DNA of 64,000 nt from Cyanobacteria bacterium FACHB-63 (GCA_014695255.1 JACJNX010000093.1:31810-95809), one strand, 5' to 3'. Positions 1-7,506 are shown, numbered from the stretch's first letter. A program made the numbers and translations. The notes: generated by a model not told the origin, from the letters alone.

Positions 1-52
1 GCAATGAATGAGTAAGAGCAGTAAAATGAGAGGACTTGCTTTGGAGATAACA

Positions 53-277
53 ATGGCAACAGTAGAGTTTCAAGCAAAAGTTGAGAATGGCGTTATCGTG
101 ATTCCCGATGAATATAAACAAGAAATTGTGCAAGCAAACACTGTCAAAATTGTTGTAGAAAAGCAATCTGCAAAATCAACAGCTTCGCGACCCGACATAA
201 TGGATGAACTCGCACAAAATCCAATCAAAGTCGATCGATTTTTAACCAGAGATGAGAGTCACGATCGAGCCTCATGA
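53..277 (+). CDS. Small antitoxin-like protein (74 aa), partner of a destroyed PIN toxin
   Basis: The protein begins with a short beta-rich segment (MATVEFQAKVENGVIVIP), of the kind found in small cyanobacterial antitoxins with an AbrB-like or swapped-hairpin N-terminus. The C-terminal part is polar and probably forms the toxin-neutralising tail. I chose the ATG at 53 because the longer ORF from position 8 adds residues unlike this family. Its TGA stop overlaps an ATG (ATGA at 274-277), the coupling expected of a toxin-antitoxin operon, but what follows is only a 29-residue scrap of a PIN toxin. The antitoxin is therefore probably an orphan. The antitoxin role is inferred from size, N-terminal pattern and context. 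Confidence 0.6.
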   Translation: MATVEFQAKVENGVIVIPDEYKQEIVQANTVKIVVEKQSAKSTASRPDIMDELAQNPIKVDRFLTRDESHDRAS

Positions 278-363
278 ATCAGCGATCGTACTTCTATTCA
301 GAAGATATGCAGGATGGTTTACTCGTTGCTGACCGACTCACGATCGTTAATCCTTTCAAATGA
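274..363 (+). pseudogene. Remnant of a PIN-domain (VapC-like) toxin
   Basis: A 29-codon ORF starts in the ATGA overlap with the upstream antitoxin. It reads through the pattern SEDMQDG...LTIVNPF, which is the typical extreme C-terminus of PIN-domain ribonucleases (an acidic SED/TED residue, then a hydrophobic strand ending in NPF). The body of about 100 residues holding the other catalytic acids is missing. The start codon, coupled to the antitoxin, and the last strand remain. This indicates an internal deletion that joined start to end in frame. The family is recognised from memory of the C-terminal motif. Confidence 0.6.
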
Positions 364-381
364 AGTTTGTTTAGCTAAACC

Positions 382-477
382 CGCTTCCTCAACTACGCCA
401 CAGAGCGCATGTTTCTCCAGCGCATCGGCGATCGCTACCGCTTTATCCATAAACTCTTACAAGACCACTTCGCCTAG
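382..477 (+). pseudogene. Remnant of the C-terminus of a cyanobacterial NACHT/STAND-type NTPase
   Basis: Read in frame, this stretch encodes 31 residues ending at TAG, with the pattern ATERMFLQRIG...FIHKLLQDHFA. That phrase closely resembles the end of long cyanobacterial NACHT-like NTPases (usually written as KVGGGYIFIHRLLLEYFA). There is no start codon or ribosome site, and nothing upstream belongs to such a gene, so it is a fragment. The family name is from memory; the reading frame itself is directly visible. Confidence 0.5.
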
Positions 478-485
478 ATGGAACA

Positions 486-545
486 GTGAGGCGCGATCGA
501 CCTTCTCATCGCGTGGTTATGGGGATAAGTGCGATCGATAAAACG
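486..545. repeat. Short dispersed repeat, copy 1 (GCGATCG-rich)
   Basis: The stretch holds GTGAGGCG, CGATCG, CCTTCTCATCGC, a TGG core, ATAAG and GCGATCG in order. The same series recurs at 1124-1183 with small differences. Both copies directly follow a truncated reading frame: the NACHT fragment here and the shortened DUF5615 toxin there. There is no coding content of its own. Confidence 0.5.
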
Positions 546-615
546 TGCGATCTGCGATCGTAGTTCCTCAACCTAAAATCCGTAGAATAGAAAGCAACAA
601 GTTTATCTCAACCCT

Positions 616-846
616 ATGGACTGGCAAACCCGAATCACCCTTGACCCAAACATTCTCGTTGGCAAACCCATCATCAAAGGCACTCGTCTAGCCGTCGAAT
701 TTATCATCGATCTGCTTGCTCAAGGTTGGACGACTGACGAAATCCTCCGCAACTACCCTGGAATTACCCTTGAAGATATTCAAGCTTGCCTCAGCTACGC
801 GAGTGCTGCCCTGAAAGCTGAAAAAGTCTACGCGCTACCCACCTGA
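616..846 (+). CDS. DUF433 domain antitoxin
   Basis: This 76-residue protein is a textbook DUF433 member. It starts with an ITLDPNILVGKPIIKGTRL segment, continues with a helix-turn-helix-like part (LAQGWTTDEILRNYPGIT) and ends with the LEDIQACLSYA helix. DUF433 proteins act as antitoxins of PIN-like DUF5615 toxins, binding DNA and masking the toxin. Only 3 nt separate it from the following DUF5615 gene, so the pair is one operon. It is full length for the family and probably autorepresses its own promoter. Family confidence is high, although this pair has not been tested. Confidence 0.9.
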   Translation: MDWQTRITLDPNILVGKPIIKGTRLAVEFIIDLLAQGWTTDEILRNYPGITLEDIQACLSYASAALKAEKVYALPT

Positions 847-849
847 CTC

Positions 850-1122
850 ATGCGCTTCCTTGCGAATGAAAATTTCCCAGGTGATGCAGTAGAAGCGCTT
901 CGTCAAGCAGATCACGATGTTGTCTGGATTCGTACCGATGCACCTGGAATTTCTGATCCAGAAGTTCTATCTCGCGCCCAAGCAGAAGAACGAATCCTGC
1001 TCACCTTTGACAAAGACTTCGGTGAACTTGCATTCCGTTCACAACTCCCCGCTGCGAGTGGAATTATTCTATTTCGAGTGAAAGCAAGCTCTGGTGCAAT
1101 GACTGCTCAGAAAGTCCTTTAA
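850..1122 (+). CDS. DUF5615 PIN-like toxin, probably C-terminally truncated (90 aa)
   Basis: The protein has the DUF5615/Mut7-C-like pattern: MRFLANENFP with the first acidic position at the first strand, GHDV-like HDVVWIRTDAPG, then LLTFDKDFGELAF with the DKDFG acidic motif, and GIILFR. This is expected to be the ribonuclease partner of the preceding DUF433 antitoxin. Family members are usually about 115-120 residues; this one stops after AQKVL, losing the last helix and strand. A short GCGATCG-rich repeat begins immediately after the stop. The visible acidic residues remain, so activity cannot be excluded. Confidence 0.75.
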   Translation: MRFLANENFPGDAVEALRQADHDVVWIRTDAPGISDPEVLSRAQAEERILLTFDKDFGELAFRSQLPAASGIILFRVKASSGAMTAQKVL

Positions 1123-1123
1123 C

Positions 1124-1183
1124 TGTGAGGTGTAAGGTGCGATCGTCCTTCTCATCGCATGGCTTCGGAAATAAGCGCGATCG
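1124..1183. repeat. Short dispersed repeat, copy 2
   Basis: This is the second copy of the element at 486-545, sharing CGATCG, CCTTCTCATCGC, a TGG core, ATAAG and GCGATCG in the same order and spacing. It starts right after the premature end of the DUF5615 toxin. Confidence 0.5.
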
Positions 1184-1240
1184 TCACTCATCCAATAGAA
1201 CCGAGTAAACTAGAATCAGTCCCTCGATCGGATTTCAACA

Positions 1241-1456
1241 ATGCAAGTCAAAGATCTCACCACCGAAGAGCTAAAAGCACTCATTCGAGAAACCGTCCTA
1301 GAGACACTTGAAGACTTCCTAGAAGATCCAGACGAAGGCAGAGAGATCCGTCCTGAAGTCAAACAACAACTAATCAAATCCATGCAGCGAACCCAAGCTG
1401 GAGAACGTGGCGTTCCCCTCGAAGAAGTTGCTAAAAGATTGGGCTTGACAAAGTAA
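1241..1456 (+). CDS. Antitoxin of a ParE/RelE-type pair (71 aa)
   Basis: This is a small acidic protein. Its N-terminal part (VKDLTTEELKALIRETVLETLEDFL) matches a common cyanobacterial antitoxin type encoded in front of RelE/ParE toxins. A run of acidic residues (DPDEGREIRPEV) and a C-terminal helix (LEEVAKRLGL) follow. Its TAA stop overlaps the ATG of the next gene by one base, so the two are translationally coupled. The antitoxin role is inferred from the pairing and size. Confidence 0.8.
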   Translation: MQVKDLTTEELKALIRETVLETLEDFLEDPDEGREIRPEVKQQLIKSMQRTQAGERGVPLEEVAKRLGLTK

Positions 1457-1716
1457 TGGCGTATGCGATCGAGCTAACCAACGATGCAATCTCCGCACTA
1501 GAAAAACTCAGCCAGAAGAACCAAAAGCGCGTTCTTCGCAAGCTCGAATGGTTAGCCGATAACTTTGACGAACTCGATCCGATCCCCCTGACAGGAGATC
1601 TCAGTGGGCTGTTCAAACTAAGAGTTGGTGATTATCGAGTTCTTTACACCTTCAGCGAAACAGCAGAACTTCTCACTGTGCATCGAATCAGACATCGTAG
1701 CGAAATCTACCTGTAA
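1456..1716 (+). CDS. RelE/ParE superfamily toxin (86 aa)
   Basis: The sequence has the RelE/ParE layout: YAIELTNDAISALEKL, a helical hairpin (KRVLRKLEWLADNF), then DLSGLFKLRVGDYRVLYTF and the closing strand VHRIRHRSEIYL. The LRVGDYRVLY and HRIRHRSEIY segments are hallmarks of this fold. RelE members cleave mRNA in the ribosome and ParE members poison gyrase; the sequence does not settle which applies. Length is normal and I see no defect. A second, broken copy of the same C-terminus follows immediately downstream. Confidence 0.88.
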   Translation: MAYAIELTNDAISALEKLSQKNQKRVLRKLEWLADNFDELDPIPLTGDLSGLFKLRVGDYRVLYTFSETAELLTVHRIRHRSEIYL

Positions 1717-1717
1717 C

Positions 1718-1780
1718 AGCATCGAAGCCGAAGCGATCGTCATCTACCGGATCAAACACCGCAGTAAAGCCTATTCCTAG
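1718..1780 (+). pseudogene. Orphan C-terminus of a second RelE/ParE toxin
   Basis: One base after the stop of the intact toxin, a 20-codon frame reads AEAIVIYRIKHRSKAYS and then TAG. This is the same closing strand as in the upstream toxin (VHRIRHRSEIYL) but divergent enough to come from a different family member. There is no start codon. It is either the scar of recombination between two toxin genes or the tail of a deleted pair. Confidence 0.65.
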
Positions 1781-1787
1781 AACTCCC

Positions 1788-1919
1788 ATGATTCAACTCA
1801 ACCCCGAATTCCTCAAGAAAAACGGCAAACCAGAAGCTGTTCCGCCAAATCCGAGAAATCATAAATCGGTTTCTGAGCCGAACCAAAAGGATGATAGGCC
1901 GAAAGCTAGATTTGCTTGA
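1788..1919 (+). pseudogene. N-terminal fragment of a Phd-type antitoxin
   Basis: An ATG eight bases after the toxin scrap opens a 43-codon frame starting MIQLNPEFLKKNGKPE. This is the usual start of a cyanobacterial prevent-host-death-like antitoxin, which would continue with a VVLPYEEF-like segment. After KPE the sequence changes to a low-complexity P/N/K-rich tail with no family resemblance, so the gene is broken there. Another frame of the same DNA is open across this point, but I do not recognise its product. Confidence 0.45.
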
Positions 1920-1996
1920 ATCCTTCAACCTCCTCACAACTTCCTCAACTTTCCTGCCTAACTTGAACAGTGAAGCATCACCTCAAGTATGGTTTC

Positions 1997-3025
1997 ATGA
2001 TGCAGGCAATGATTCTAGATGCCTCTGGGCAACAGTTACGGTTGGCTGATGTTCCCGTCCCTGCTCCTCAACCTGGACAGGTCTTAATTCGGGTGCATAC
2101 CTGTGGCATCTGTCGAACGGATTTGCACATTGTCGATGGCGAATTGGCTGATCCAAAGCTCCCACTAATTCCAGGTCATCAAATCGTTGGAACTGTAATG
2201 CAGTTTGGCGATCGAGTGGAACCTTTCCCCCAGAACGGTGACGAAACTTTCTCGATCGGAACCCGCGTTGGAGTTCCCTGGCTCGGTCATACCTGCAACC
2301 ATTGCCGCTATTGCCAGACGGGGCGAGAAAATCTCTGCGACGAGGCGCGATTTACGGGCTATCAAATCAATGGAGGCTACGCAGAATATGCCGTTGCAGA
2401 TCAACGCTTCTGCTTTCCTATTCCGGCAGGCTATCCCGATTTACAAGCGGCTCCGCTGCTTTGTGCTGGACTGATTGGCTACCGAGCGCTCAAACTGGCG
2501 GGCGAGGCAGAACGGGTGGGATTTTATGGGTTTGGTGCAGCCGCTCACATTCTGATTCAGGTGGCTCGTTATCAAGGTCGGCAAGTCTTCGTCTTTACTC
2601 GCCCTACCGATGCCGAAAGTCAACGATTCGCACGGCAATTGGGCGCAGTCTGGGTAGGTAGCTCCACTGAACTACCGCCAGAGCCGTTAGATGCGGCAAT
2701 TATCTTTGCCCCCATTGGCTCTTTGGTTCCTGCGGCACTCCGGGCAGTTGCAAAAGGAGGAATCGTAGTTTGTGCAGGCATTCACATGAGTGACATTCCT
2801 GCGTTTCCCTATGAGATTTTATGGGGAGAGCGAGTGTTGCGATCGGTTGCCAATCTCACCCGACAGGATGGAGCAGAGTTTTTAGCGTTGGCTCCCAAGA
2901 TTCCAATTCAGACGCAAGTTCAATCCTTTCCCCTAAGTGCAGCCAATGAAGCGTTGGAATCGTTGCGGATAGGAAACATTCAAGGCGCAGCAGTATTGGC
3001 TGTGAGCCAGGATGATACTGCCTGA
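1997..3025 (+). CDS. Zinc-dependent alcohol dehydrogenase (medium-chain family)
   Basis: This NAD(P)-dependent alcohol/aldehyde oxidoreductase carries both zinc sites. The catalytic zinc is bound by Cys in HTCGICRTD and His in IPGHQIVG; the structural zinc is bound by the four cysteines of CNHCRYC...ENLC. The Rossmann domain begins at VGFYGFGAAAH; its central glycines are slightly atypical. The set resembles the AdhA/AdhP-like group used in fermentative alcohol metabolism. The frame is open from a GTG at 1970, but the MMQAMIL segment starting at 1997 fits family N-termini better; starts at 2000 and 2009 are also possible. L-lactate dehydrogenase follows on the same strand, suggesting a shared dark or anaerobic role. 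The substrate cannot be read from the sequence. Confidence 0.88.
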   Translation: MMQAMILDASGQQLRLADVPVPAPQPGQVLIRVHTCGICRTDLHIVDGELADPKLPLIPGHQIVGTVMQFGDRVEPFPQNGDETFSIGTRVGVPWLGHTCNHCRYCQTGRENLCDEARFTGYQINGGYAEYAVADQRFCFPIPAGYPDLQAAPLLCAGLIGYRALKLAGEAERVGFYGFGAAAHILIQVARYQGRQVFVFTRPTDAESQRFARQLGAVWVGSSTELPPEPLDAAIIFAPIGSLVPAALRAVAKGGIVVCAGIHMSDIPAFPYEILWGERVLRSVANLTRQDGAEFLALAPKIPIQTQVQSFPLSAANEALESLRIGNIQGAAVLAVSQDDTA

Positions 3026-3181
3026 TAGCCTTGTCAGGACAATTGAAGCGGGATTGCTATATTCTTAAATCACTGATTGCAAGTCCTGGCGAAACTCTAA
3101 TAATGCTAAAAACAGTGCTAAAAACACAGGTACCAATGCGCTAAACATTTTCCCAATCTCTCAACTTAAACTAGAGGCGCG

Positions 3182-4180
3182 ATGTTTGAGAACCTATTCA
3201 TCTCCAATCCCGATGCCCCAACTCCGAATAGTCCGATTCGCCCCCGCAAGGGAGTCATCATTGGGGCTGGGCATGTAGGTATGGCTTGTGCCTACTCCCT
3301 CTTGATTCAAAATTGCTTTGATGAACTGATCCTCCAAGATGTTGCGATCAAGTTGGTCGAAGGTGAAGTAATGGATTTGAAGCATGGAATGCCCTTCATT
3401 TCATCGACTGCGATTCAAGCAGGAACGATCGCAGATGCGGGGCAAGATGCGGATATCGTGATTTTGACAGCGGGTGTGGCGCAACAACCAGGCGAGGATC
3501 GCTTGTCTTTAGCCGAACGGAATGCCGTTCTTTTCAAGCACATCCTGGGCGATGTCGTGCAGCACTGTCCGAATGCGATTTTGCTAGTAGTCAGCAATCC
3601 GGTTGATATCTTGACGCAGATTGCCTTAAAACTCACGGGCTTTCCAAGTTCGCGAGTGATCGGAACTGGAACTGTCTTAGATACAGCTCGATTTCGATCG
3701 CTGCTTGCCGCAAAGTTAGGGGTTGATCCGCGCAGTGTCCACGCCTACATTATCGGGGAGCATGGAGATAGCGAAGTTCCCGTTTGGAGTACGGCAAACG
3801 TGGCAGGAATGAGATTCTTTCATAATTCATGGGAAGTTGCCCCAACTGCAACTCAGGCTGAAGTTATCGCAATCTTTGAGCAGGTGAGAAATGCCGCCTA
3901 CGAGATTATTCAGCGCAAAGGATATACCAGTTATGCGATCGGGCTTGCCGTGACCGATATTGTCAAAGCCATTTTGCGCAGTCAAGAACGAATCTTAACC
4001 GTAAGTAGCTTAGTCCATGGACTCTATGGAATTCACGATATTTGTTTGAGTCTACCGACGGTTGTAAACGAGAAAGGAGTCCTCAAGACCGTTAACCTTA
4101 CGCTCAGTGATCTTGAGAAACAGCAGCTCTTAAACTCTGCTCAGGTCTTGCAAAGCGTATTTAGCCAATTGCAACTCTGA
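3182..4180 (+). CDS. ldh: L-lactate dehydrogenase
   Basis: This 332-residue enzyme interconverts pyruvate and L-lactate with NADH. The Rossmann motif is [13 protein letters not shown]. The specificity loop reads [11 protein letters not shown], with Gln at the position that is Arg in malate dehydrogenases; this argues for lactate dehydrogenase. The loop Arg, the substrate-binding Arg in LDTARFR and the catalytic His in [12 protein letters not shown] are all present. A 20-residue extension precedes the nucleotide-binding fold. The gene lies 156 bp after the alcohol dehydrogenase and is followed by a strong inverted repeat. Bona fide LDH is patchily distributed in cyanobacteria, so the pair may be an accessory fermentation module. 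Confidence 0.93.
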   Translation: MFENLFISNPDAPTPNSPIRPRKGVIIGAGHVGMACAYSLLIQNCFDELILQDVAIKLVEGEVMDLKHGMPFISSTAIQAGTIADAGQDADIVILTAGVAQQPGEDRLSLAERNAVLFKHILGDVVQHCPNAILLVVSNPVDILTQIALKLTGFPSSRVIGTGTVLDTARFRSLLAAKLGVDPRSVHAYIIGEHGDSEVPVWSTANVAGMRFFHNSWEVAPTATQAEVIAIFEQVRNAAYEIIQRKGYTSYAIGLAVTDIVKAILRSQERILTVSSLVHGLYGIHDICLSLPTVVNEKGVLKTVNLTLSDLEKQQLLNSAQVLQSVFSQLQL

Positions 4181-4261
4181 AACAAGTTCTTTCTAAGACG
4201 CTGAGTTGAAACATTACTACGGTATTGTCGATCAGCTACATCGAGACAATAAGCAAATCAT

Positions 4262-4320
4262 TTGAGGAACTTGTGCAGATTGCATACTCTTAAACTTGCG
4301 ATCTTCACAAGTTCCTCAAG
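4262..4320. terminator. Terminator-like inverted repeat after ldh
   Basis: The perfect 14-bp arms TTGAGGAACTTGTG (4262-4275) and CACAAGTTCCTCAA (4306-4319) are separated by 30 bases and followed by GTTCTTTTTCT. The T-rich tail suits a terminator on the plus strand, although the loop is long for a classic intrinsic one. Confidence 0.5.
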
Positions 4321-4404
4321 TTCTTTTTCTAGCCTGAACGTAGAAGCCAAGACGCGATCGCTGCTTCGGCTCTACTCCATTCTTTTGACCTAGCGGAGGT
4401 TTCT

Positions 4405-4566
4405 ATGTCTTTAATCCGTTGGCAAACCATCAAGGAACTACCACAAAGTGTGATTCGCTATATTTCAGGAGCAGTCACAAGAATTTTTGGTTTGAATGAT
4501 GATGATTATCCGGCAACTGGAGTGCAGCCTTTTGAAGGAGATCCACCTGACGAGAGGCATCCTTAG
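4405..4566 (+). CDS. Small conserved cyanobacterial protein (53 aa)
   Basis: This short gene has a strong ribosome site (GGAGG at 4395-4399) six bases before its ATG. The product starts MSLIRWQTIKELPQ, has a mildly amphipathic middle (ISGAVTRIFGL) and ends with an acidic, proline-rich tail (YPATGVQPFEGDPP). I recall similar small proteins ending in YPATGVQPFxG in other cyanobacteria, often near stress genes, but I know of no function. The coding case rests on the ribosome site and this family-like tail. Confidence 0.65.
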   Translation: MSLIRWQTIKELPQSVIRYISGAVTRIFGLNDDDYPATGVQPFEGDPPDERHP

Positions 4567-4608
4567 ACAGCGCTTTCAGTACGATCGATCAAAACTAGGA
4601 TAGAAACG

Positions 4609-5049
4609 ATGTTAGATATTGACGAAATGAGTTCAAAAGCGATTTTAGAACTCTTGCAGAAAGTTGGCTATGGGCATCTTGGCTGTATTCACGAAGGAAA
4701 ACCCTACGTTACTCCGATGCAATACTACCTGAAAGATTCGAGCATCTATGTGTTTACGACTGAAGGCATGAAAACGCACGATATGGATGCAAATCCAGAG
4801 GTGTGCTTACAAGTTGAAGATGTCCAAGATTTGGAACATTGGCGAAGCGCGATCGTCATGGGTCGGGCAGAGCGTCTTACAGATCAGCAAGAGATCGATC
4901 AAGTGATGCACTTGGTCAAAGCACGAAATTCAACGCTATCGCCTGCAATTAATCGAACCTGGATCGATGCCCAGGGACGACCCGAAATCATCACTATCTA
5001 TCGCATTCATCCCACCGAAATGACTGGGCGAATCACGAGTAAAGCGTAG
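4609..5049 (+). CDS. Pyridoxamine 5'-phosphate oxidase-fold flavin-binding protein
   Basis: The 146-residue protein has the split-barrel FMN-binding layout of the PNPOx-like superfamily: a first helix (SSKAILELLQKVGYGHLGC), the strand pair EGKPYVTPMQYYL, then IYVFTTEGMKTHDMDANPEVCLQVED, and the closing strands IVMGRAERL and IITIYRIHPTEMTGR. Such proteins bind FMN, F420 or haem and act as reductases or oxidative-stress proteins. It is too divergent to be PdxH itself. It stands alone after the 53-residue gene on the same strand. Confidence 0.82.
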   Translation: MLDIDEMSSKAILELLQKVGYGHLGCIHEGKPYVTPMQYYLKDSSIYVFTTEGMKTHDMDANPEVCLQVEDVQDLEHWRSAIVMGRAERLTDQQEIDQVMHLVKARNSTLSPAINRTWIDAQGRPEIITIYRIHPTEMTGRITSKA

Positions 5050-5125
5050 ACCGATCGCAGAAGTAAAGCTGACCGTAATCTGCACCCGACTGTGAACGCG
5101 ATCGCACCCGCAATGCTTTTTGTGC

Positions 5126-6643
5126 TTATTTGTCATAAGTTTCGGAAAGAACGATTTCACGCACAATCCGAGAGACTGCCTCAAACTGCTCAAACGCGAC
5201 GGAATGCCCAGCGTTCTCAAAGCGAAATAGTTGCTTGCGGGGTGCCTTCAATGCGTTAAACCACTCCAATGCTAAATCTCGTCGTGACTTAAGTTCGGCT
5301 GCGCCATCGAGTAGATAAACGGGAACTTGCAGTTGCTTAACCGTTTGACGAAAATCGATATCCTGCAACTGGGGATACATCACGGCAAACAGGTCGATTA
5401 ATCCGCGCAGAACATTGACTTTTTCGACTAGGTTGTACTCTTGACCTAAAATTCCCCAAGGCCCTAGATGAGCAGCAGTACCCCGCTCGATGTAAGACTG
5501 AGGAGGAGTATAGGGCGGGGAAAGCCGATCGTACTGCTGCATGACAAAAGCGTTTGCATAGGGGCTATCGGCATAGGGTGGCTCACCGTAAGCCTGCATC
5601 TTCGCTGCCAATGCAGTATCTTTCTCTTTAGCGGCTAGAGCTAAGATGTCGTAATACAGTCGTCGATCGGTTTCGCGCTGGCTGACCATCTGACCACTGC
5701 CTATCCAGGCATAGTAAAGTTCGGGTCGGCGTTGTACAGCAAGAACGCCCAATGTGCTGCCCCAAGATTCTCCGAGCAGGTAGATCTTTTGCTGGCGAAA
5801 GCGCGATCGCAGAGATTGCGATAGTTCGATGGTGTCTGCGATCGCTTGTTCTAAAGTCAGCGTTGAAGTGGGATCGAGAGAGGCGTAAGATTTTCCAGTA
5901 CCACGCTGATCCCAACTCACCACGACAAAATCGCGAGTTAGATCCTCAAACAAAACTCGCGAGTACGGTAAATCGCTCTGTCCTGGCCCGCCGCTGAGAT
6001 ACAAGAGTACAGGTTTGTCGGTACTCTGCCCCCGCAACATAATCCACTGCGTTTTTCCGCCTAGCTGAACCTTCTCCAAACTCGCAATGCTGCCGATTAA
6101 GGATTGACCATTTGTTCCGCGAATCGGCGGTGTGCTGGCAGGTAGCGCAATCCACAGAGAGAGCAGCAAGAGTCCCGCCGTTGCCGCGATCGTCCATCGA
6201 CTGGGTTTGATAACAGGAGTAACCGACAGAACGTAATTAGTGATCGCAATGCCCCAGGAAACGCCAAGAATCATCGGGAGCACACCCACTAACCCATGAA
6301 ATCCACGCCCCAAAATTAATGCCAAAATCCCAAAGGGTTCATCGAGCCGAAGGGCATCAACGGTTGGGCCGATCATCGGCAATCGTCCCAGTTCGATCGC
6401 AATCATGTAAGCAATGGGAGTGATTAGCATTGCCCATCGAGATCTCAAAATTACGCCTGCGAGACAACCTACGATCAAACTCGTTGCCATGACCAGGAGT
6501 ACTTGAGTAGACGTGGCTGGACTACGAGGCATCGTATGAGCACTGATGAATCCCAGCAGTGCTGCGGCTCCTGTCACAATCGCTGCTGCTATTGGACGAT
6601 TCCGCCATAATTTCCGCAAGAACAAAGATGCAGTGTGCCTCAT
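5126..6643 (-). CDS. Membrane-anchored alpha/beta hydrolase (proline iminopeptidase-like)
   Basis: Residues 1-170 contain about four or five hydrophobic segments, forming a membrane domain. Residues 200-505 form an alpha/beta-hydrolase domain of the proline-iminopeptidase type. The oxyanion segment is LSGGPGQS, a WDQRGTGKS motif follows, and the nucleophile elbow is GESWG (Ser). The likely acid is in LLDGAAELKSRRD and the His in NAGHSVAFEQ, so the triad looks complete. Fusion to a membrane domain is unusual for plain aminopeptidases. Its ATG overlaps the stop of the upstream acyltransferase-like gene (ATGA), so the two are co-translated. The substrate is unknown; a peptide or ester is likely. 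Confidence 0.8.
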   Translation of the reverse strand: MRHTASLFLRKLWRNRPIAAAIVTGAAALLGFISAHTMPRSPATSTQVLLVMATSLIVGCLAGVILRSRWAMLITPIAYMIAIELGRLPMIGPTVDALRLDEPFGILALILGRGFHGLVGVLPMILGVSWGIAITNYVLSVTPVIKPSRWTIAATAGLLLLSLWIALPASTPPIRGTNGQSLIGSIASLEKVQLGGKTQWIMLRGQSTDKPVLLYLSGGPGQSDLPYSRVLFEDLTRDFVVVSWDQRGTGKSYASLDPTSTLTLEQAIADTIELSQSLRSRFRQQKIYLLGESWGSTLGVLAVQRRPELYYAWIGSGQMVSQRETDRRLYYDILALAAKEKDTALAAKMQAYGEPPYADSPYANAFVMQQYDRLSPPYTPPQSYIERGTAAHLGPWGILGQEYNLVEKVNVLRGLIDLFAVMYPQLQDIDFRQTVKQLQVPVYLLDGAAELKSRRDLALEWFNALKAPRKQLFRFENAGHSVAFEQFEAVSRIVREIVLSETYDK

Positions 6644-7506
6644 GACAAATGCTCCTCGGAAATAGCAACGCCTTCCGCTTCTTGCAGTCCATAGCTATCT
6701 GCCATTAATTCTTGGAGCCGTCGAATGAAACGCGCAACTGGCGCACCATCTGTTACGTCATGATCAAACAGGATAGTCATGCCCACGTACTCACGAATCA
6801 CAATCTGGTCATGCACAGCACCAGGTCGTTTTGCGATCGCACCCACTGCCACAATTAAGGGATGAATTCCAATCGGAATCCCCCAACTCATGCCGCTTTG
6901 ACCGCTCATTCCGATTACCGTCATGCCAACTGTTCCCATGCTTTGCTTGAATCGGAAGGGATTGCGAAATACAGGTTGCCAGAACAACAAATCTCGCAAA
7001 ATCCTGGGAAGTTGAATGAAGAGTTTGGTTAACCAAGTGATGCGAGGTGAACTGATCTGCACTTCACCAACTCCGATCGCTTGCTGTTTCGCCACGCTAA
7101 GTTCTGCATGGAGGGTTGCGATTGTTTTCTCGTTGGCTTTGCGAATCAGGTAGGGCATCGGCAAGGTTTCGTCTGCATCGGATTGAGCGATCGTCCGTTC
7201 TACCAGGATTGCCACATCCACATCGTCAAAAATGACCAGTCGCCGATTCCCCTGGCGCAGCGCTTGGATGGACTGATGCTCGCTGACTGCCTGAGCAATA
7301 CACTTCACCATCCAAGCGGTAAACCCAATCCGTTGTCCCCTTCTTTTCTGGGCACGAATCGCAACTCTTGCGTCTGTTACATCGATTTCGAGCAAGACAG
7401 AGATATGATGCCGTTTGCTGCCCCAAATTAGGGTATCGATCGTGGGATTGCGAAACTTCGGAAACTCGCGTTCCTCATAGTTGCCAATCAAATCGGGTGG
7501 AGCCAT
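6640..7506 (-). CDS. 2-oxoacid dehydrogenase-type acyltransferase, catalytic domain only
   Basis: The protein matches the catalytic trimer-forming domain of dihydrolipoamide acyltransferases, the chloramphenicol-acetyltransferase fold. The diagnostic active-site motif HDVTDGAP (HxxxDG) is near residue 250, and the Ser-containing strand MSGQSGMSWGIP precedes it. No lipoyl domain or peripheral-subunit binding domain is present, and the N-terminus goes straight into the fold (EREFPKFRNPTIDTL). It is therefore probably a stand-alone acyl-CoA-dependent acyltransferase rather than part of a dehydrogenase complex. It overlaps the downstream hydrolase by 4 nt, suggesting a paired acylation/deacylation or lipid-related pathway (inference). 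Confidence 0.8.
   Translation of the reverse strand: MAPPDLIGNYEEREFPKFRNPTIDTLIWGSKRHHISVLLEIDVTDARVAIRAQKRRGQRIGFTAWMVKCIAQAVSEHQSIQALRQGNRRLVIFDDVDVAILVERTIAQSDADETLPMPYLIRKANEKTIATLHAELSVAKQQAIGVGEVQISSPRITWLTKLFIQLPRILRDLLFWQPVFRNPFRFKQSMGTVGMTVIGMSGQSGMSWGIPIGIHPLIVAVGAIAKRPGAVHDQIVIREYVGMTILFDHDVTDGAPVARFIRRLQELMADSYGLQEAEGVAISEEHLS

Noticed and set aside
314..541. 75-residue plus-strand frame between the first two toxin-antitoxin loci
   Set aside because: It runs out of phase with the PIN and NACHT fragments and has no ribosome site or family resemblance.
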